A stretch of DNA of 59,002 nt, taken from the NCBI GenBank assembly GCA_019358945.1, contig JAHHIE010000041.1, forward strand, positions 1-59,002, in the 5' to 3' direction. The notes beneath the pieces were generated by a model. It was not told the origin of the DNA. It did no database searches and saw only the letters and a program-made list of their open reading frames with translations. The translations under genes and the position numbers were made by a program. Origin of the DNA: Stenomitos rutilans HA7619-LM2. GTDB lineage: Bacteria; Cyanobacteriota; Cyanobacteriia; Leptolyngbyales; Leptolyngbyaceae. The stretch's first letter is position 1; each line of letters starts with the position of its first letter. Shown here piece by piece: positions 17,356 through 26,742 of this stretch.

Positions 17356-18054
17356 CTAGCGCTGGATGGTTTGAGCAGACTGGTTAAAGAGCAAGTCGCG
17401 GGACTGTTCAGGACTGACTGCTTGGTTTTTGAACGCGTCCGCTTTGGCATAGGCACGAATGGTTGCAGGGCGAGACTGAATGGCTTCAAACCAGCGCTTC
17501 AGGTTGGGGAAGGTTTCCAGCGATTGCCCCTGACGCTCGTGAGGCACGATCCAGGGATAGGACGCAATATCCGCGATCGAATACTCACCTGCCAAGAACT
17601 CGCGATCGCTCAAGCGCTTGTCCATCACGGCATACAAGCGCCCCGTTTCATTGACATAGCGATTAATTGCATAGGGAATCTTTTCGGGCGCATACTGGCT
17701 GAAGTGGTGGTTCTGCCCTGCCATTGGCCCCAAACCGCCCATTTGCCAGAATAGCCATTGCAAGACTTCGGCACGTTCATGTAAGTCGGCTGGAATCAGC
17801 TTGCCTGTTTTTTCTGCCAGGTAGAGCAAAATTGCGCCTGACTCAAACAGGGAAAGCGGTTCGCTGCCTGTTGCAGGTTCGTGATCGACGATCGCGGGAA
17901 TGCGATTGTTCGGTGCGATTTTGAGAAATTCGGGTTTGAACTGATCGCCTGCACCAATGTTGATAGGGATAAGCGTGTAAGGCAGGCCGACTTCTTCTAA
18001 GAAGATCGTAATTTTGTGGCCGTTGGGTGTCGTCCAGTAATAAAGGTCAATCAT
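17356..18054 (-). CDS. Glutathione S-transferase, YfcG/YghU (Nu-class) type
   Basis: 232 residues from ATG 18054. The longer open frame upstream to 18153 is translated heptanucleotide repeat (18060-18112) and is not part of the family. The thioredoxin-like N-terminal domain starts IDLYYWTTPNGHKITIFLEE; the TPNG(H/K)K motif is typical of the Nu-class enzymes YfcG and YghU, which reduce disulfides with glutathione. The cis-Pro segment NNRIPAIVD and the ES motif (LFESGAILLYLAE) follow, then the all-helical domain with SIADIASYPW. It is the last gene of a minus-strand group of redox and detoxification genes. Confidence 0.9.
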   Translation of the reverse strand: MIDLYYWTTPNGHKITIFLEEVGLPYTLIPINIGAGDQFKPEFLKIAPNNRIPAIVDHEPATGSEPLSLFESGAILLYLAEKTGKLIPADLHERAEVLQWLFWQMGGLGPMAGQNHHFSQYAPEKIPYAINRYVNETGRLYAVMDKRLSDREFLAGEYSIADIASYPWIVPHERQGQSLETFPNLKRWFEAIQSRPATIRAYAKADAFKNQAVSPEQSRDLLFNQSAQTIQR

Positions 18055-18136
18055 GGGGGATGGGGTGTAGGGGAAGGGGGAGTTTTGAGTTAAAAGTTTT
18101 GAGTTGTAAGTTAGAAGAGATGAGGAATGGGGTGGG

Positions 18137-18493
18137 TCAGTCGTAGACGGCACCGTTGACTAGCCCAACAGTCATATAAGTGAGATCTGCGTTTTCGAGG
18201 CAGGCGACATTGATGCGGTATTTGTCAGGTGCAGTGCGAGGTCGATGAAAGGTGTAAATGCCGCAAACCTTACAGAAGTAGTGTTTTGCGGTTTGGGTAT
18301 GGAATTGATACAAGGTCAGCAAGTCCTCACCAGCCAGCAACTTGAAGCGATCGGCAGTAACGCTATGCATGATGGCACCACGCCGAGAGCAGAACGAACA
18401 ATTGCAGCGATCGCCCCGATCGAGCATGGTCGTCACTTCAAACTGCACCTGACCGCAATGGCACTGCCCTCGGTAAGTTGTCATGCCATTCAT
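18137..18493 (-). CDS. GFA (CENP-V/glutathione-dependent formaldehyde-activating) family protein
   Basis: 118 residues from ATG 18493, with GGAG five bases upstream. This zinc-binding beta fold is defined by cysteine pairs, here GQCHCG near the N-terminus, DRCNCSFCSRRG and FCKVCGIYTFHRPR. The family name comes from an enzyme reported to condense formaldehyde with glutathione; most members have no proven activity. Its place next to a glutathione transferase and two dehydrogenases fits small-molecule detoxification (inference). Spacing to its neighbours is 34 bases upstream and 82 bases, containing repeat, downstream. Confidence 0.88.
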   Translation of the reverse strand: MNGMTTYRGQCHCGQVQFEVTTMLDRGDRCNCSFCSRRGAIMHSVTADRFKLLAGEDLLTLYQFHTQTAKHYFCKVCGIYTFHRPRTAPDKYRINVACLENADLTYMTVGLVNGAVYD

Positions 18494-18527
18494 GCTGACT
18501 CCTGACTGCTGGCTTCTGATTTCTGAC

Positions 18528-19397
18528 CTAACCGCCGATCGCACTCACAACCGACCCTTCAAACGCAGTATCAAGGCTGACCTGCTTCCATGCATCAAGT
18601 TCAGCTTTGACTGATTCCAGTTTGGCGGCGATCGTGTCTACCGCATCGGCTCCTAACGCCAACCGAAGTGGAGGATTGTCACTTTCAACAACCTGGATCA
18701 TCGCCGTCGCTGCTTTGTCTGGATCGCCCGGTTGCTTGCCGTCCATGCTCTCAAGCCATTGGAGAATGCCACCTGTGCTGTCAGCGTAATCATCAAGGCG
18801 CGTGTCTGCTATTACCAGCCCTTGCCCATTAATTTCAGTACGAAAAGCGCCTGGTTCCACGATCGTCACCTTAATGCCTAACGGAGCAACTTCTTTAGCC
18901 AGCGCTTCAGAAATGCCTTCTAGCGCAAATTTTGTGGCGCAATAAATGCCAAGCGACCCAAAGGAGACGAGACCGCCGACAGAAGAGATATTGAGAATGT
19001 GACCGCTTCTTTGCTGCCGTAGGGTCGGCAATACTGCCCGTGTCACATCTAATGCTCCAAAGAGGTTCGTCTCAAACTGGCGACGAACGGTATCATCACT
19101 CACTTCCTCAATCGCCCCAACAGAGGCAAACCCTGCGTTATTGACGACGACATCAATGCGACCAAAGGCGTCGATCGCTGCTTTAATCGCCTCTCGCACG
19201 TCTTGCGGCTTGGTTACATCCAGACGCACCACTTTGGCAGTTGTTGGGTATTGATGAATCAAGCTGTCAAGCTGTTCTGGTTTACGGGCCGTTGCGACCA
19301 CACGATCGCCATGCTTGAGAACGGCTTCTGTCAGCGATCGACCAAAGCCAGTGGAGCTACCTGTAATGAACCAGACTTTAGGATTTTGCTGGGACAT
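18528..19397 (-). CDS. Short-chain dehydrogenase/reductase (classical SDR)
   Basis: 289 residues. It has the NAD(P)-binding TGSSTGFG motif (13-20 region), DVTKPQDV, NNAG near 88, the catalytic Ser in NISSVGG and YCATK. The Arg after ATAR in beta-2 suggests NADP(H). The Shine-Dalgarno site is excellent (GGAGG seven bases before ATG 19397). It belongs to the same minus-strand group as the nitroreductase, which ends 30 bases upstream. The substrate is unknown. Such SDRs are annotated as 'oxidoreductase' in many cyanobacteria. C-terminal residues beyond about 230 are more variable, as usual. Confidence 0.93.
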   Translation of the reverse strand: MSQQNPKVWFITGSSTGFGRSLTEAVLKHGDRVVATARKPEQLDSLIHQYPTTAKVVRLDVTKPQDVREAIKAAIDAFGRIDVVVNNAGFASVGAIEEVSDDTVRRQFETNLFGALDVTRAVLPTLRQQRSGHILNISSVGGLVSFGSLGIYCATKFALEGISEALAKEVAPLGIKVTIVEPGAFRTEINGQGLVIADTRLDDYADSTGGILQWLESMDGKQPGDPDKAATAMIQVVESDNPPLRLALGADAVDTIAAKLESVKAELDAWKQVSLDTAFEGSVVSAIGG

Positions 19398-19427
19398 GGA
19401 AAAACCTCCGGTGACAAGGAAAAGAAA

Positions 19428-20108
19428 TTAACCGACGTAGGGATGGTCAATGCGATCAACAAAGACATTGGCACTCAGTGGCAGACGACCAGGGTTTTTG
19501 CGCGGTTCTTCGGCATAGCCAACGGGCACAAGCAGGGCGATCGCCAGATCATCGCTGCCCGCTGCACCAATCACCGTTTTTACCTGATCTTCCACCCAAC
19601 CGTTCATGGGGCAGGTTGAAAGCCCCAAACTTTCGGCAGCCAGCATCAAATGCGTCGCGGCGATGATGGCATCTTTCACCGCATATTCGCGCCGCTTGTC
19701 TCCCAAAGCCGTTTGACCTTGAGGAATGGCCTTTTTGAAATACTCGACGGTGCCTTCTGTCCAGGCTCCTGTTTGCAAACCCTTTTCATAAATGGCGTTC
19801 AGATCGCCCAGTCCTGCATTCGCACTTGCTGCAAAGACAACCGTTACGGGCGCTTGCACGATTTGCTGTTGACCATAAGCCGCTTGAGATAACGCCGCTT
19901 TCTGTGCAGTGTCTTGCACCAGCACAATACGCCAATCTTGAATGTTGTAGCTGCTGGGTGCCGCCACCGTTAATTCGACCAGGCGTTTGAGCAGATCGGG
20001 CGCGATCGCGTCCGGTTTGAAAGTTTTAATAGCACGGCGTTGGGCGATCGCGCTGGGTACATCGAGAGGCGCAGTGAGGAGATGTGATGGTGAGGTTGTA
20101 GCAGTCAT
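19428..20108 (-). CDS. Nitroreductase family protein
   Basis: 226 residues. FMN-dependent nitroreductase fold: RRAIKTFKPDAI near 24-35 provides the FMN-phosphate Arg/Ser region, APSSYNIQDWRIVLV the next FMN contact, and AAESLGLSTCPMNGW the C-terminal FMN loop. These enzymes reduce quinones, nitro groups or enones with NAD(P)H. An AAGGAG site precedes ATG 20108. It lies in the middle of the redox gene block, 30 bases upstream of an SDR, and is probably co-transcribed with it. Confidence 0.92.
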   Translation of the reverse strand: MTATTSPSHLLTAPLDVPSAIAQRRAIKTFKPDAIAPDLLKRLVELTVAAPSSYNIQDWRIVLVQDTAQKAALSQAAYGQQQIVQAPVTVVFAASANAGLGDLNAIYEKGLQTGAWTEGTVEYFKKAIPQGQTALGDKRREYAVKDAIIAATHLMLAAESLGLSTCPMNGWVEDQVKTVIGAAGSDDLAIALLVPVGYAEEPRKNPGRLPLSANVFVDRIDHPYVG

Positions 20109-20206
20109 AAGGCTCCTTGATCAATCAGGGTATGAGATGACGAAGCACGTAAACGGCCTAAAAGCTGAACGTTCGCTTGAGGTGAAGACTGTTTAGAGCC
20201 AGAAAG

Positions 20207-21001
20207 CTAGAGGATCGATCGCACTACGCCGCCATCGACTCGCAGTGCGGCACCGTTTGTGGCTGATGAAAGTGGACTGGAAACATAAGTAACCAGCGCA
20301 GCAACTTCTTCAGAGGTGGCGAAGCGTTTAATCAAAGAAGACGGACGCACCGACTCAAAAAATTCTTTTTCGACCTGGGCCGTATCTACGCCGCGATCAG
20401 CTGCCATCTTTTCGACAAAATCCTCAACGCCTTCAGAGCGGGTGGGGCCAGGCAGCACAGAGTTGACCGTTACGCCTGTACCAACGGTCATTTCGGCTAA
20501 ACCACGGGCGATCGCAAGCTGTGCTGTTTTGGTCATGCCGTAGTGGATCATCTCGACCGGAATTTGCACGGCTGATTCGCTGGAGATGAAGATAATCCGC
20601 CCCCAGTTGCGCTCTAGCATGGTGGGAAGATACTGACGGCTCAAACGAATACCGCTGAGCACATTGGCTTCAAAGATATTGAGCCAGTCCTCATCAGCAA
20701 TGTCACCAAAGGCTTTTGGCTCGTAAATCCCCAGGTTATTCACCAGAATATCGATCGTCGAAACTTGCTGAAAAAGCTGATCAGCAGCCTCACGCGTGGA
20801 TAGATCCAGCGCAGCACCTGACACTTTGGCGTTTGGTGTCGTGGCTTTGATTTTGTCGATCGCCTGGTTGACGCGCTCCTGCGATCGACCATTGACGATG
20901 ACCGTTGCGCCTTCCTGAGCCAGAGATTGGGCGATCGCAAACCCAATACCGCCTGTAGAACCGCTGACTAATGCCGTTTTATCAGCTAATTTCAAGTCCA
21001 T
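20207..21001 (-). CDS. Short-chain dehydrogenase/reductase
   Basis: 264 residues. The cofactor motif is TGGIGFA after SGS (13-22 region), with NGRS at beta-2 favouring NADP(H), NNLGIYEP for NNAG, the catalytic Ser in FISSESA and YGMTKTA for YxxxK. The sequence PSSLIKRFATSEEVAALVTY and the C-terminal DGGVVRSIL are typical of FabG-like SDRs. Ribosome site GGAG eight bases before ATG 21001. Second SDR of the block; it shares only family-level resemblance with the one at 18528. Substrate unknown. Confidence 0.93.
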   Translation of the reverse strand: MDLKLADKTALVSGSTGGIGFAIAQSLAQEGATVIVNGRSQERVNQAIDKIKATTPNAKVSGAALDLSTREAADQLFQQVSTIDILVNNLGIYEPKAFGDIADEDWLNIFEANVLSGIRLSRQYLPTMLERNWGRIIFISSESAVQIPVEMIHYGMTKTAQLAIARGLAEMTVGTGVTVNSVLPGPTRSEGVEDFVEKMAADRGVDTAQVEKEFFESVRPSSLIKRFATSEEVAALVTYVSSPLSSATNGAALRVDGGVVRSIL

Positions 21002-21024
21002 AATCGAGTCTCCAGAAAGATAGG

Positions 21025-21135
21025 AGGGAAGCCAGAAGGGCGCTATACTCTGGCTTCTGACTCTTGACTCCTTGTGTTCTCAAAAGGAGTTAGAAGGGCG
21101 TTATGTTCTGGCTTCTGACTCCTTGTGTTCTCAAC
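21025..21135. repeat. Tandem direct repeat between the OYE and SDR genes
   Basis: The module AGAAGGGCGxTATxxTCTGGCTTCTGACTC with a trailing CTTGTGTTCTCA occurs twice, starting at about 21033 and 21090. It separates two genes that would otherwise be closely spaced in the redox block. There is no coding potential. Confidence 0.55.
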
Positions 21136-21171
21136 CAATACTTCGTCTTGTTCTGAGCATCGACTGCCCAT

Positions 21172-22272
21172 CTAGCTAACTTGAAGCTCAAGCGCAGGGT
21201 AATCGATATAGCCCTTCTCGTCGCCGCCATAGAAGGTTGATGGGTCAGGCTCATTAAGCGAGGCGTTGGCCTGAAAGCGCTCCGGTAAGTCGGGGTTGGC
21301 AATAAACAGCTTGCCGAAGGACACCAAATTAGCCGCACCACTAGCGATCGCAGCGTTGGCTTTGTCGCGATCGTAGTCCCAGTTGACCATTAGATTGCCT
21401 TTGTAAATGGGGCGGAAGTAGGACGTGGGAATGGAGGTGCCACCGTGACGTTCATCGGCTTCGCTGGGTTCTAGCAGATGCAAATAGGCCAGCCCAAAAC
21501 GGTTCAGGGCGTCAATCGCATACCCAAACGTGGCTTTAGGGTCAGAGTCCGTCATGCTGTTGAAGGTACCGCTGGGCGAAAGACGAACACCCACGCGATC
21601 AGCTCCCCATACCCCAACCACAGTTTCGGTGACTTCTAGTAACAAACGGGCACGATTTTCAATGCTGCCACCATAGGCATCGGTGCGTTTGTTTGTACCG
21701 TCGCGCAAGAACTGATCGAGCAGGTAGCCATTCGCTCCATGCACTTCCACCCCGTCAAAGCCAGCCGTCATTGCATTGACAGCACCCTGACGGTATTGCT
21801 CAACGATACCCGGAAGCTCATTCGTCTCCAAAGCACGAGGCGTGACGTAGGGTTTGGGGCCTTCGTAGGTGGTGGCTTCACCGTCCGTTGGGGCGATCGC
21901 GCTGGGTGCTACAGGCAACACGCCATCCGGTTGCAAGGATGGATGGGAAATGCGTCCCACGTGCCAGAGTTGCAGAAAAATGCGTCCTCCACGAGCGTGA
22001 ACAGCTTTAGTCACTAACTTCCAGCCTTCCACCTGTTCGGGTGAATGAATACCTGGAGTAGCGGGATAGCCTTGTCCGTAGGGCGTAACCTGGGTTGCTT
22101 CTGTAATCAGCAAACCTGCCGATGCCCGTTGTGCATAGTAGGTTGCATTTAACTTAGTCGGGACATTCCCTTCACTGGCACGGTTACGGGTCAACGGTGC
22201 CATCACAACGCGATTTGGCAACGTGTAAGCCCCCAATTGAATGGGCGAAAAAAGATTGAGATCAGAACTCAT
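21172..22272 (-). CDS. Old yellow enzyme family alkene reductase (NemA-like)
   Basis: 366 residues. FMN-dependent ene-reductase that reduces activated C=C bonds of enones, maleimides and nitro-alkenes with NADPH. Key elements are the N-terminal FSPIQLGAYTLPNRVVMAPLTR, LQLWHVGR, the catalytic HxxN pair in VEVHGANGYLLDQFL, and ENRARLLLEV for the FMN-binding Arg. Length is standard (E. coli NemA has 365). It is the first gene of the minus-strand redox block, so its promoter should drive the group. A paired 18-bp repeat lies 110-150 bases upstream. No regulator gene of the NemR or TetR type is adjacent. Confidence 0.95.
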   Translation of the reverse strand: MSSDLNLFSPIQLGAYTLPNRVVMAPLTRNRASEGNVPTKLNATYYAQRASAGLLITEATQVTPYGQGYPATPGIHSPEQVEGWKLVTKAVHARGGRIFLQLWHVGRISHPSLQPDGVLPVAPSAIAPTDGEATTYEGPKPYVTPRALETNELPGIVEQYRQGAVNAMTAGFDGVEVHGANGYLLDQFLRDGTNKRTDAYGGSIENRARLLLEVTETVVGVWGADRVGVRLSPSGTFNSMTDSDPKATFGYAIDALNRFGLAYLHLLEPSEADERHGGTSIPTSYFRPIYKGNLMVNWDYDRDKANAAIASGAANLVSFGKLFIANPDLPERFQANASLNEPDPSTFYGGDEKGYIDYPALELQVS

Positions 22273-22696
22273 GGCACACTTACTCCAAAATTGCTGAATC
22301 GTTATCGATACATCAGCCCAACGTCTAAATGACAGATATAAACCAGGAGATGGCGGAACCAGGAACGAAGAGAATGTCTCGCTAAAAGCGACAAAACGCT
22401 TCTATCTAAAAGCGACAAAACGCCGCTGTACGCTTTGCTGGTCCTTATCAACAGGTCTGGTCTTCCTCAATAGCCTTAGTTTAATATTTCAAGATTCTCG
22501 AACTATTAAACTATACTGTGTGCGTTTCGATCGCGCAAGTAGGTTTGCAGAATCTGTGAGGCCCAGAGTAAAAATAGAACAAGTGATAGAGTAGATGGCT
22601 TGCCGATGGCCGCTTCTAACGTATGCCTGAATACATCATTGCAACCATGATGATGTGCTCTGGAGTGAAGCGGTAGCCAAGATGCAGAGTTAAAGG
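22273..22696. promoter_or_regulatory. Upstream region of the redox block with twin 18-bp direct repeats
   Basis: CTAAAAGCGACAAAACGC occurs identically at 22382-22399 and 22406-22423 (24-base period, about two helical turns and a bit). This arrangement suits binding of two protein dimers on one DNA face (inference). The rest of the stretch, 22424-22696, shows no gene or RNA that I recognise. Confidence 0.4.
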
Positions 22697-23668
22697 CTAG
22701 AAGTTAAACGTCTTACAGTCATTACGCTGCTCAACAGTGTGACGGACACGCGACCACAAGACATCCTCCTGTTGGTACAAACTTAAGGCCGCGATCGCGT
22801 CTTTTGCGTCCTGGGTTGTTCCTTTAGCGACCAGCGAAAACAGGAAATCAAGCGGTTCATCCTGCCGCAGCATCGCGATCGCCAATAAACCCGTTTGACG
22901 CAATTCGGGATCGCGCGATCGCTTCCACCACCGATGCAGTGGCTCAAAGGCTTCCGTCAAACGTGATTCACCAAGCGCCAGTGCGGTTATTTCGGCAACC
23001 TCAGCGGCTCTGTCAAGAGGGAAGAGTTCCTTGGATGGGTCAAGAAACTGAATGACCAAGGGTAACGACTGTACTGGCGCTAACTGGAGTAGTGCCAGTA
23101 GGTATTCTGAAAACACCTGCGGTTCGTCTCCAACCTGCACTCGCAAGCGCAGCAGCGGTACGGCGTCTGAATGGTTTCTGTAGGCGATCGCGCGTGCAGC
23201 ACCAATCCGTGCTTCTGCTTTGGGATCAGCCAGTAAATCGGCGAGTTCGCTCAGCACGTGCGGATAATTCATGCGCACTAGACCCAGTGCGCACACGCTG
23301 CGTAAGGCTGGGGCCGTATCTTCTTTACCACCCCATACGGCCTCTAGTTGCACGTGCCGAATGCCTGCGAGAAAAAGCGCTTCTTCCCGGTAGTCCAGAT
23401 GGTACAGCGCATCTGCGATCGCCGTTTTGGCGTGGCAGTTGGGATCGGTTGTTTCAGGCTTGATCAGACATCGCTCAAAGGCCGCAACCAGATCAGGGAT
23501 CAGCGTGTGTAGTTCTGCTTTGTGGATTAGACGGCTGGCCTGAGCAATTGCCAATCCTTGCTTGCCATGCAGCACCCGATGAAGAGTTTCAATCGCCGCC
23601 TCAGAGCTGGGATCAGTAATTTGGTTCAGTGCAGCCAGTGCTTCTTCTAATGGGCGAGATTTTGCCAT
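22697..23668 (-). CDS. HEAT-repeat protein
   Basis: 323 residues, nearly all helical, made of repeated units of about 30 residues such as DPKAEARIGAARAIAYRNHS and DPELRQTGLLAIAMLRQDEP with the Ala/Leu pattern of HEAT and PBS-lyase-like repeats. Such proteins bind partners; in cyanobacteria relatives include phycobilin lyase subunits (CpcE, NblB), but the catalytic or chromophore features are not evident, and no phycobilisome gene is nearby. Function is thus a scaffold or adaptor at most. No signal peptide. Confidence 0.82.
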   Translation of the reverse strand: MAKSRPLEEALAALNQITDPSSEAAIETLHRVLHGKQGLAIAQASRLIHKAELHTLIPDLVAAFERCLIKPETTDPNCHAKTAIADALYHLDYREEALFLAGIRHVQLEAVWGGKEDTAPALRSVCALGLVRMNYPHVLSELADLLADPKAEARIGAARAIAYRNHSDAVPLLRLRVQVGDEPQVFSEYLLALLQLAPVQSLPLVIQFLDPSKELFPLDRAAEVAEITALALGESRLTEAFEPLHRWWKRSRDPELRQTGLLAIAMLRQDEPLDFLFSLVAKGTTQDAKDAIAALSLYQQEDVLWSRVRHTVEQRNDCKTFNF

Positions 23669-23763
23669 TGATCGGGTCGGCAGCGAAGGCTGTAGCGTCC
23701 ATTTTATAATACAGATGATCTAGCTGAATGTTGAGAGAAAAAGGGTGGCAACTGTCCTTAAAC

Positions 23764-23805
23764 TGTGAAAAGCAGCCGATCGGGAAGATTGACTGCTTTT
23801 TCACA
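23764..23805 (-). terminator. Hairpin downstream of the BON-domain gene
   Basis: TGTGAAAAGCAG at 23764-23775 pairs with CTGCTTTTTCACA at 23793-23805 (one bulged base). Read on the minus strand it lies about 70 bases after the BON gene's stop and is followed by GTTTAAGG, so it may end that transcript. Confidence 0.5.
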
Positions 23806-23875
23806 ATGTCTGCTTTACATTCGTCTGAGACCTTACACCTTAGTCTGAGACCGATCTGTCACGTCAAAAGACAGG

Positions 23876-24241
23876 CTAGCCTACGTTCACTTCAGCGGTT
23901 GTGACATCGGCAGCACCATTCACAGTTCTAGCAATTTCAATGGCTTTGTTAAGAAGATCCTGGCTGGGAACTTTACCCTTTAGCACAACGGTTGTGCCAA
24001 GCTGCGCGACCCACAGCGTCTCAATGTCATCCAGGCTGGGATCTTCATCAAAAGCGAGCGCTACCCGCTTTGCCAAACCACTCTGATCGTATTCACCATT
24101 TAGGCCCACTCGCTCAGGCGCGATCGTCCCTGATGACGTCTTTTCTGCCTCTGGCACTTCTGGTGGTGCTGGTGCTGGTGCTGGATTCACTTGAGCACCT
24201 GCGGGCTTTTCTTTCCCAAAAATTCGTTGTAGCCAACCCAT
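23876..24241 (-). CDS. BON-domain protein
   Basis: 121 residues from ATG 24241, chosen for the GGAG seven bases upstream; the frame extends further upstream to 24322 without support. An N-terminal GWLQRIFGKEKP segment is followed by a Pro/Ala linker (about 18-35) and a BON domain (about 52-120) with ALAFDEDPSLDDIETLWV, TTVVLKGKVPSQ and VNGAADVTTAEVNV. BON domains bind phospholipid or hydrophobic ligands in periplasmic or membrane-linked proteins; here there is no signal peptide, and the start GWLQRIF may be a short amphipathic helix that touches the membrane (inference). Confidence 0.85.
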   Translation of the reverse strand: MGWLQRIFGKEKPAGAQVNPAPAPAPPEVPEAEKTSSGTIAPERVGLNGEYDQSGLAKRVALAFDEDPSLDDIETLWVAQLGTTVVLKGKVPSQDLLNKAIEIARTVNGAADVTTAEVNVG

Positions 24242-24434
24242 GTTTTTTCTCCAAAAGTACAGTTTTTTAACCGTCAGGCAACCAACTGAGCCTGCACTCA
24301 GTGATGATTTTCTCTCAATCAACCAATTCCTTTGTCACCCTACAGGGAGAAGAGTTGAACTTCAAGAAAGAAAGCATTAAGGTAGCGGATCAAAAACGTT
24401 AGCGTTGATACGGCTATGAGCCGCTTTAAAGCCG

Positions 24435-26594
24435 CTAGCTTTTGACGATCGCGCTAAAGTCTGCCAGCACTCGCGCATGGTTACGCAACACGCCTAACAG
24501 GTTGAGCCGATTTTGCTTAATGGCTGGATCGGGATCCATGACCAATACACTTTCGGCACCATCAAAGAAGCGACTGAGGGTCGGGGTCATCAGGCTGAGG
24601 GTATCAACCAGCCTTTGGTAGTGTGGCTGTTCTTGCGTTGACTTCCCTTGCATCAAGCGGTGCAACTCGCTGAGGGCATCGTAGAATGCCTGTTCCGAGT
24701 CTTTTTGGAACAATTTAGGATCAACAACAGCGGCAGGATCAAGCCGATCGGTGGCTAAATTGCCCTGTGCTGCAAGACGTGAGGCGCGATTTACCACTTC
24801 ATAGATGGTTGCTAGGGTGCCATCGTTGCGGCGGGCTTGCAAGAATAGGGCACGATCGCGCGCATCCAGCACGTTCTTCAAAGCCCGTTCGGCATACTCT
24901 GGGTCGTTTTCACCGAGTACCGCATGCACCAGATCGTAATCAACCTGCTGGTCTTCTTGCAGCAGGGTACGAAGACGCTGAAGCATAAAGTCTTGCAACT
25001 GTTGCAGCAAGGTTTCCCGATTCAATTTGGCAACGGTAGCGAAAGATGTAGTAAAGCGATCGGTTGTTTGCTGTAGCAGCGCGTAAACATCTAGCGGCAG
25101 GTTTGCAGACCAGATGATGTGGACGATCGCTGTAGCCGCACGACGAAGGGCGAAGGGGTCAGAAGAGCCTGTGGGCAGCAGCCCCAATCCAAAAATGCTG
25201 ACGAGCGTATCGAGCCGATCGGCTAGCCCGATCACCTGTCCCGCTAATGATTGCGGCAGACTGTCTCCTGCACCTTTGGGTAAATAATGCTCAAAAATAG
25301 CGGTGGCAACAGCCTCCGCTTCGCCACTGGCAAGTGCGTATTTTTGACCCATTACGCCTTGCAATTCAGGAAATTCGCCCACCATTTGGGTCACCAGATC
25401 GGCCTTACACAGCAGGGCCGCCCGTGGAATGTCTTTGTTGTTCTCGACGTGAAGCTGTTCTGCAATCAAAGCCGCATTGGTACAGATGCGATCGACCTTG
25501 GCACGGACTGATCCCAGGCTTTCCTGGAAGGTGACGGTATCAAGCTTCGGCAGGTAGCTTTCGAGAGGTGCGGCGCGATCGGCATCAAAAAAGAATTTGC
25601 CATCCGACAGACGTGCCCGAATCACCCGTTCATTTCCCGCTGCAATGAGGGTCGCTTTTGCTGGAGCGCCATTAGAAATGGTGATGAAATAGGGCAGCAG
25701 TTCGTTCGTTGTGCCTTGCTTGAGGGCAGGAAAGTAACGCTGATGGCTTTCCATCTCAGTCACAATGACTTCGGAGGGTAGTTCCAGAAAGGCTGGTTCA
25801 AACTTGCCTACGACAGCGGTAGGCCACTCCACCAGATTCGTCACTTCACGCAGCAGTCCTGGTGATATTACCGCCGTCCCGCCAATGTGAGCCGCTGCCG
25901 CGTGTATTTGCGCCTGAATGGCTTCCTGTCGTGGCGCTGGATCAACTATCACAAACGCCGACTCCAGGGTTCTGGCGTAAGCTTCGGCGTGCGGAAGGGC
26001 GATCGGTTGGGGATGGAGGACGCGATGTCCCCAGGAGTGGCGATCGCTGGTACAGGTTTCCGATCCGCTCACCAGCGTAATTGGTAAAACCGCATCATCC
26101 AATAGCGCGACCAGCCAACGAATCGGACGCGAGAACCGTAAATCGCCATCACCCCAGGTCATAAAACGTTTGCCCTGAAGTCCCGTAATCCACTCAGGCA
26201 CAAGCTGTTGCAGCAGGCTAGCGGTCGGCTGCCCGACGATCGTTTTGCGAACAAACACAAACTCGCCTTTCTCAGTGGGACGCACCTCCAGATCGGCAAG
26301 CGCCACGCCTTGTTTTTGCGCGAAGCCTTCAGCGGCTTTGGTTGGCTGACCGTCTTTGAAGGCTGCTTGAGCCGGTGGCCCCTTTACCTCCTCTTGCTGA
26401 TCGGGCTGTTGCAGCGGTAAGTCTTTCAGCAATAAGGCTAAGCGTCGTGGGGTACCATAAACCTCGATCGCCGTTGGGTCTAAGTAGCGCTCCTTCAGGG
26501 TTTGGGGAATGCGCGATCGCCACTGCGCCAGCGCTTCATCCACAAAGCTTGCGGGCAATTCCTCTGTCCCAACTTCAAGCAAAAACGTTGCCAT
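24435..26594 (-). CDS. glyS: Glycyl-tRNA synthetase beta subunit
   Basis: 719 residues from ATG 26594 (TTG 26603 also in frame). The N-terminal [14 protein letters not shown] is diagnostic of GlyS, the tRNA-binding subunit of the alpha2beta2 bacterial glycyl-tRNA synthetase. Other family motifs are [22 protein letters not shown] and [14 protein letters not shown], and in the middle [13 protein letters not shown]-type ([16 protein letters not shown]). The C-terminal region contains a DALR-like anticodon-binding helical part. The alpha subunit gene glyQ is not in the window; separate location is common in cyanobacteria. Confidence 0.97.
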   Translation of the reverse strand: MATFLLEVGTEELPASFVDEALAQWRSRIPQTLKERYLDPTAIEVYGTPRRLALLLKDLPLQQPDQQEEVKGPPAQAAFKDGQPTKAAEGFAQKQGVALADLEVRPTEKGEFVFVRKTIVGQPTASLLQQLVPEWITGLQGKRFMTWGDGDLRFSRPIRWLVALLDDAVLPITLVSGSETCTSDRHSWGHRVLHPQPIALPHAEAYARTLESAFVIVDPAPRQEAIQAQIHAAAAHIGGTAVISPGLLREVTNLVEWPTAVVGKFEPAFLELPSEVIVTEMESHQRYFPALKQGTTNELLPYFITISNGAPAKATLIAAGNERVIRARLSDGKFFFDADRAAPLESYLPKLDTVTFQESLGSVRAKVDRICTNAALIAEQLHVENNKDIPRAALLCKADLVTQMVGEFPELQGVMGQKYALASGEAEAVATAIFEHYLPKGAGDSLPQSLAGQVIGLADRLDTLVSIFGLGLLPTGSSDPFALRRAATAIVHIIWSANLPLDVYALLQQTTDRFTTSFATVAKLNRETLLQQLQDFMLQRLRTLLQEDQQVDYDLVHAVLGENDPEYAERALKNVLDARDRALFLQARRNDGTLATIYEVVNRASRLAAQGNLATDRLDPAAVVDPKLFQKDSEQAFYDALSELHRLMQGKSTQEQPHYQRLVDTLSLMTPTLSRFFDGAESVLVMDPDPAIKQNRLNLLGVLRNHARVLADFSAIVKS

Positions 26595-26742
26595 AACTCC
26601 CAAACCTAACGCCAGACAGCTCTCAATTTCACCAGTTTACCGTGCTGAGAGTCGGTATCGCTGTTCTTGAGTAACGGAGAGTGGCTTGCGAAGGTAGAAG
26701 GCAGAGGGCATTCCTCACAAGTTAAGACAAAACTGTTCCTGT

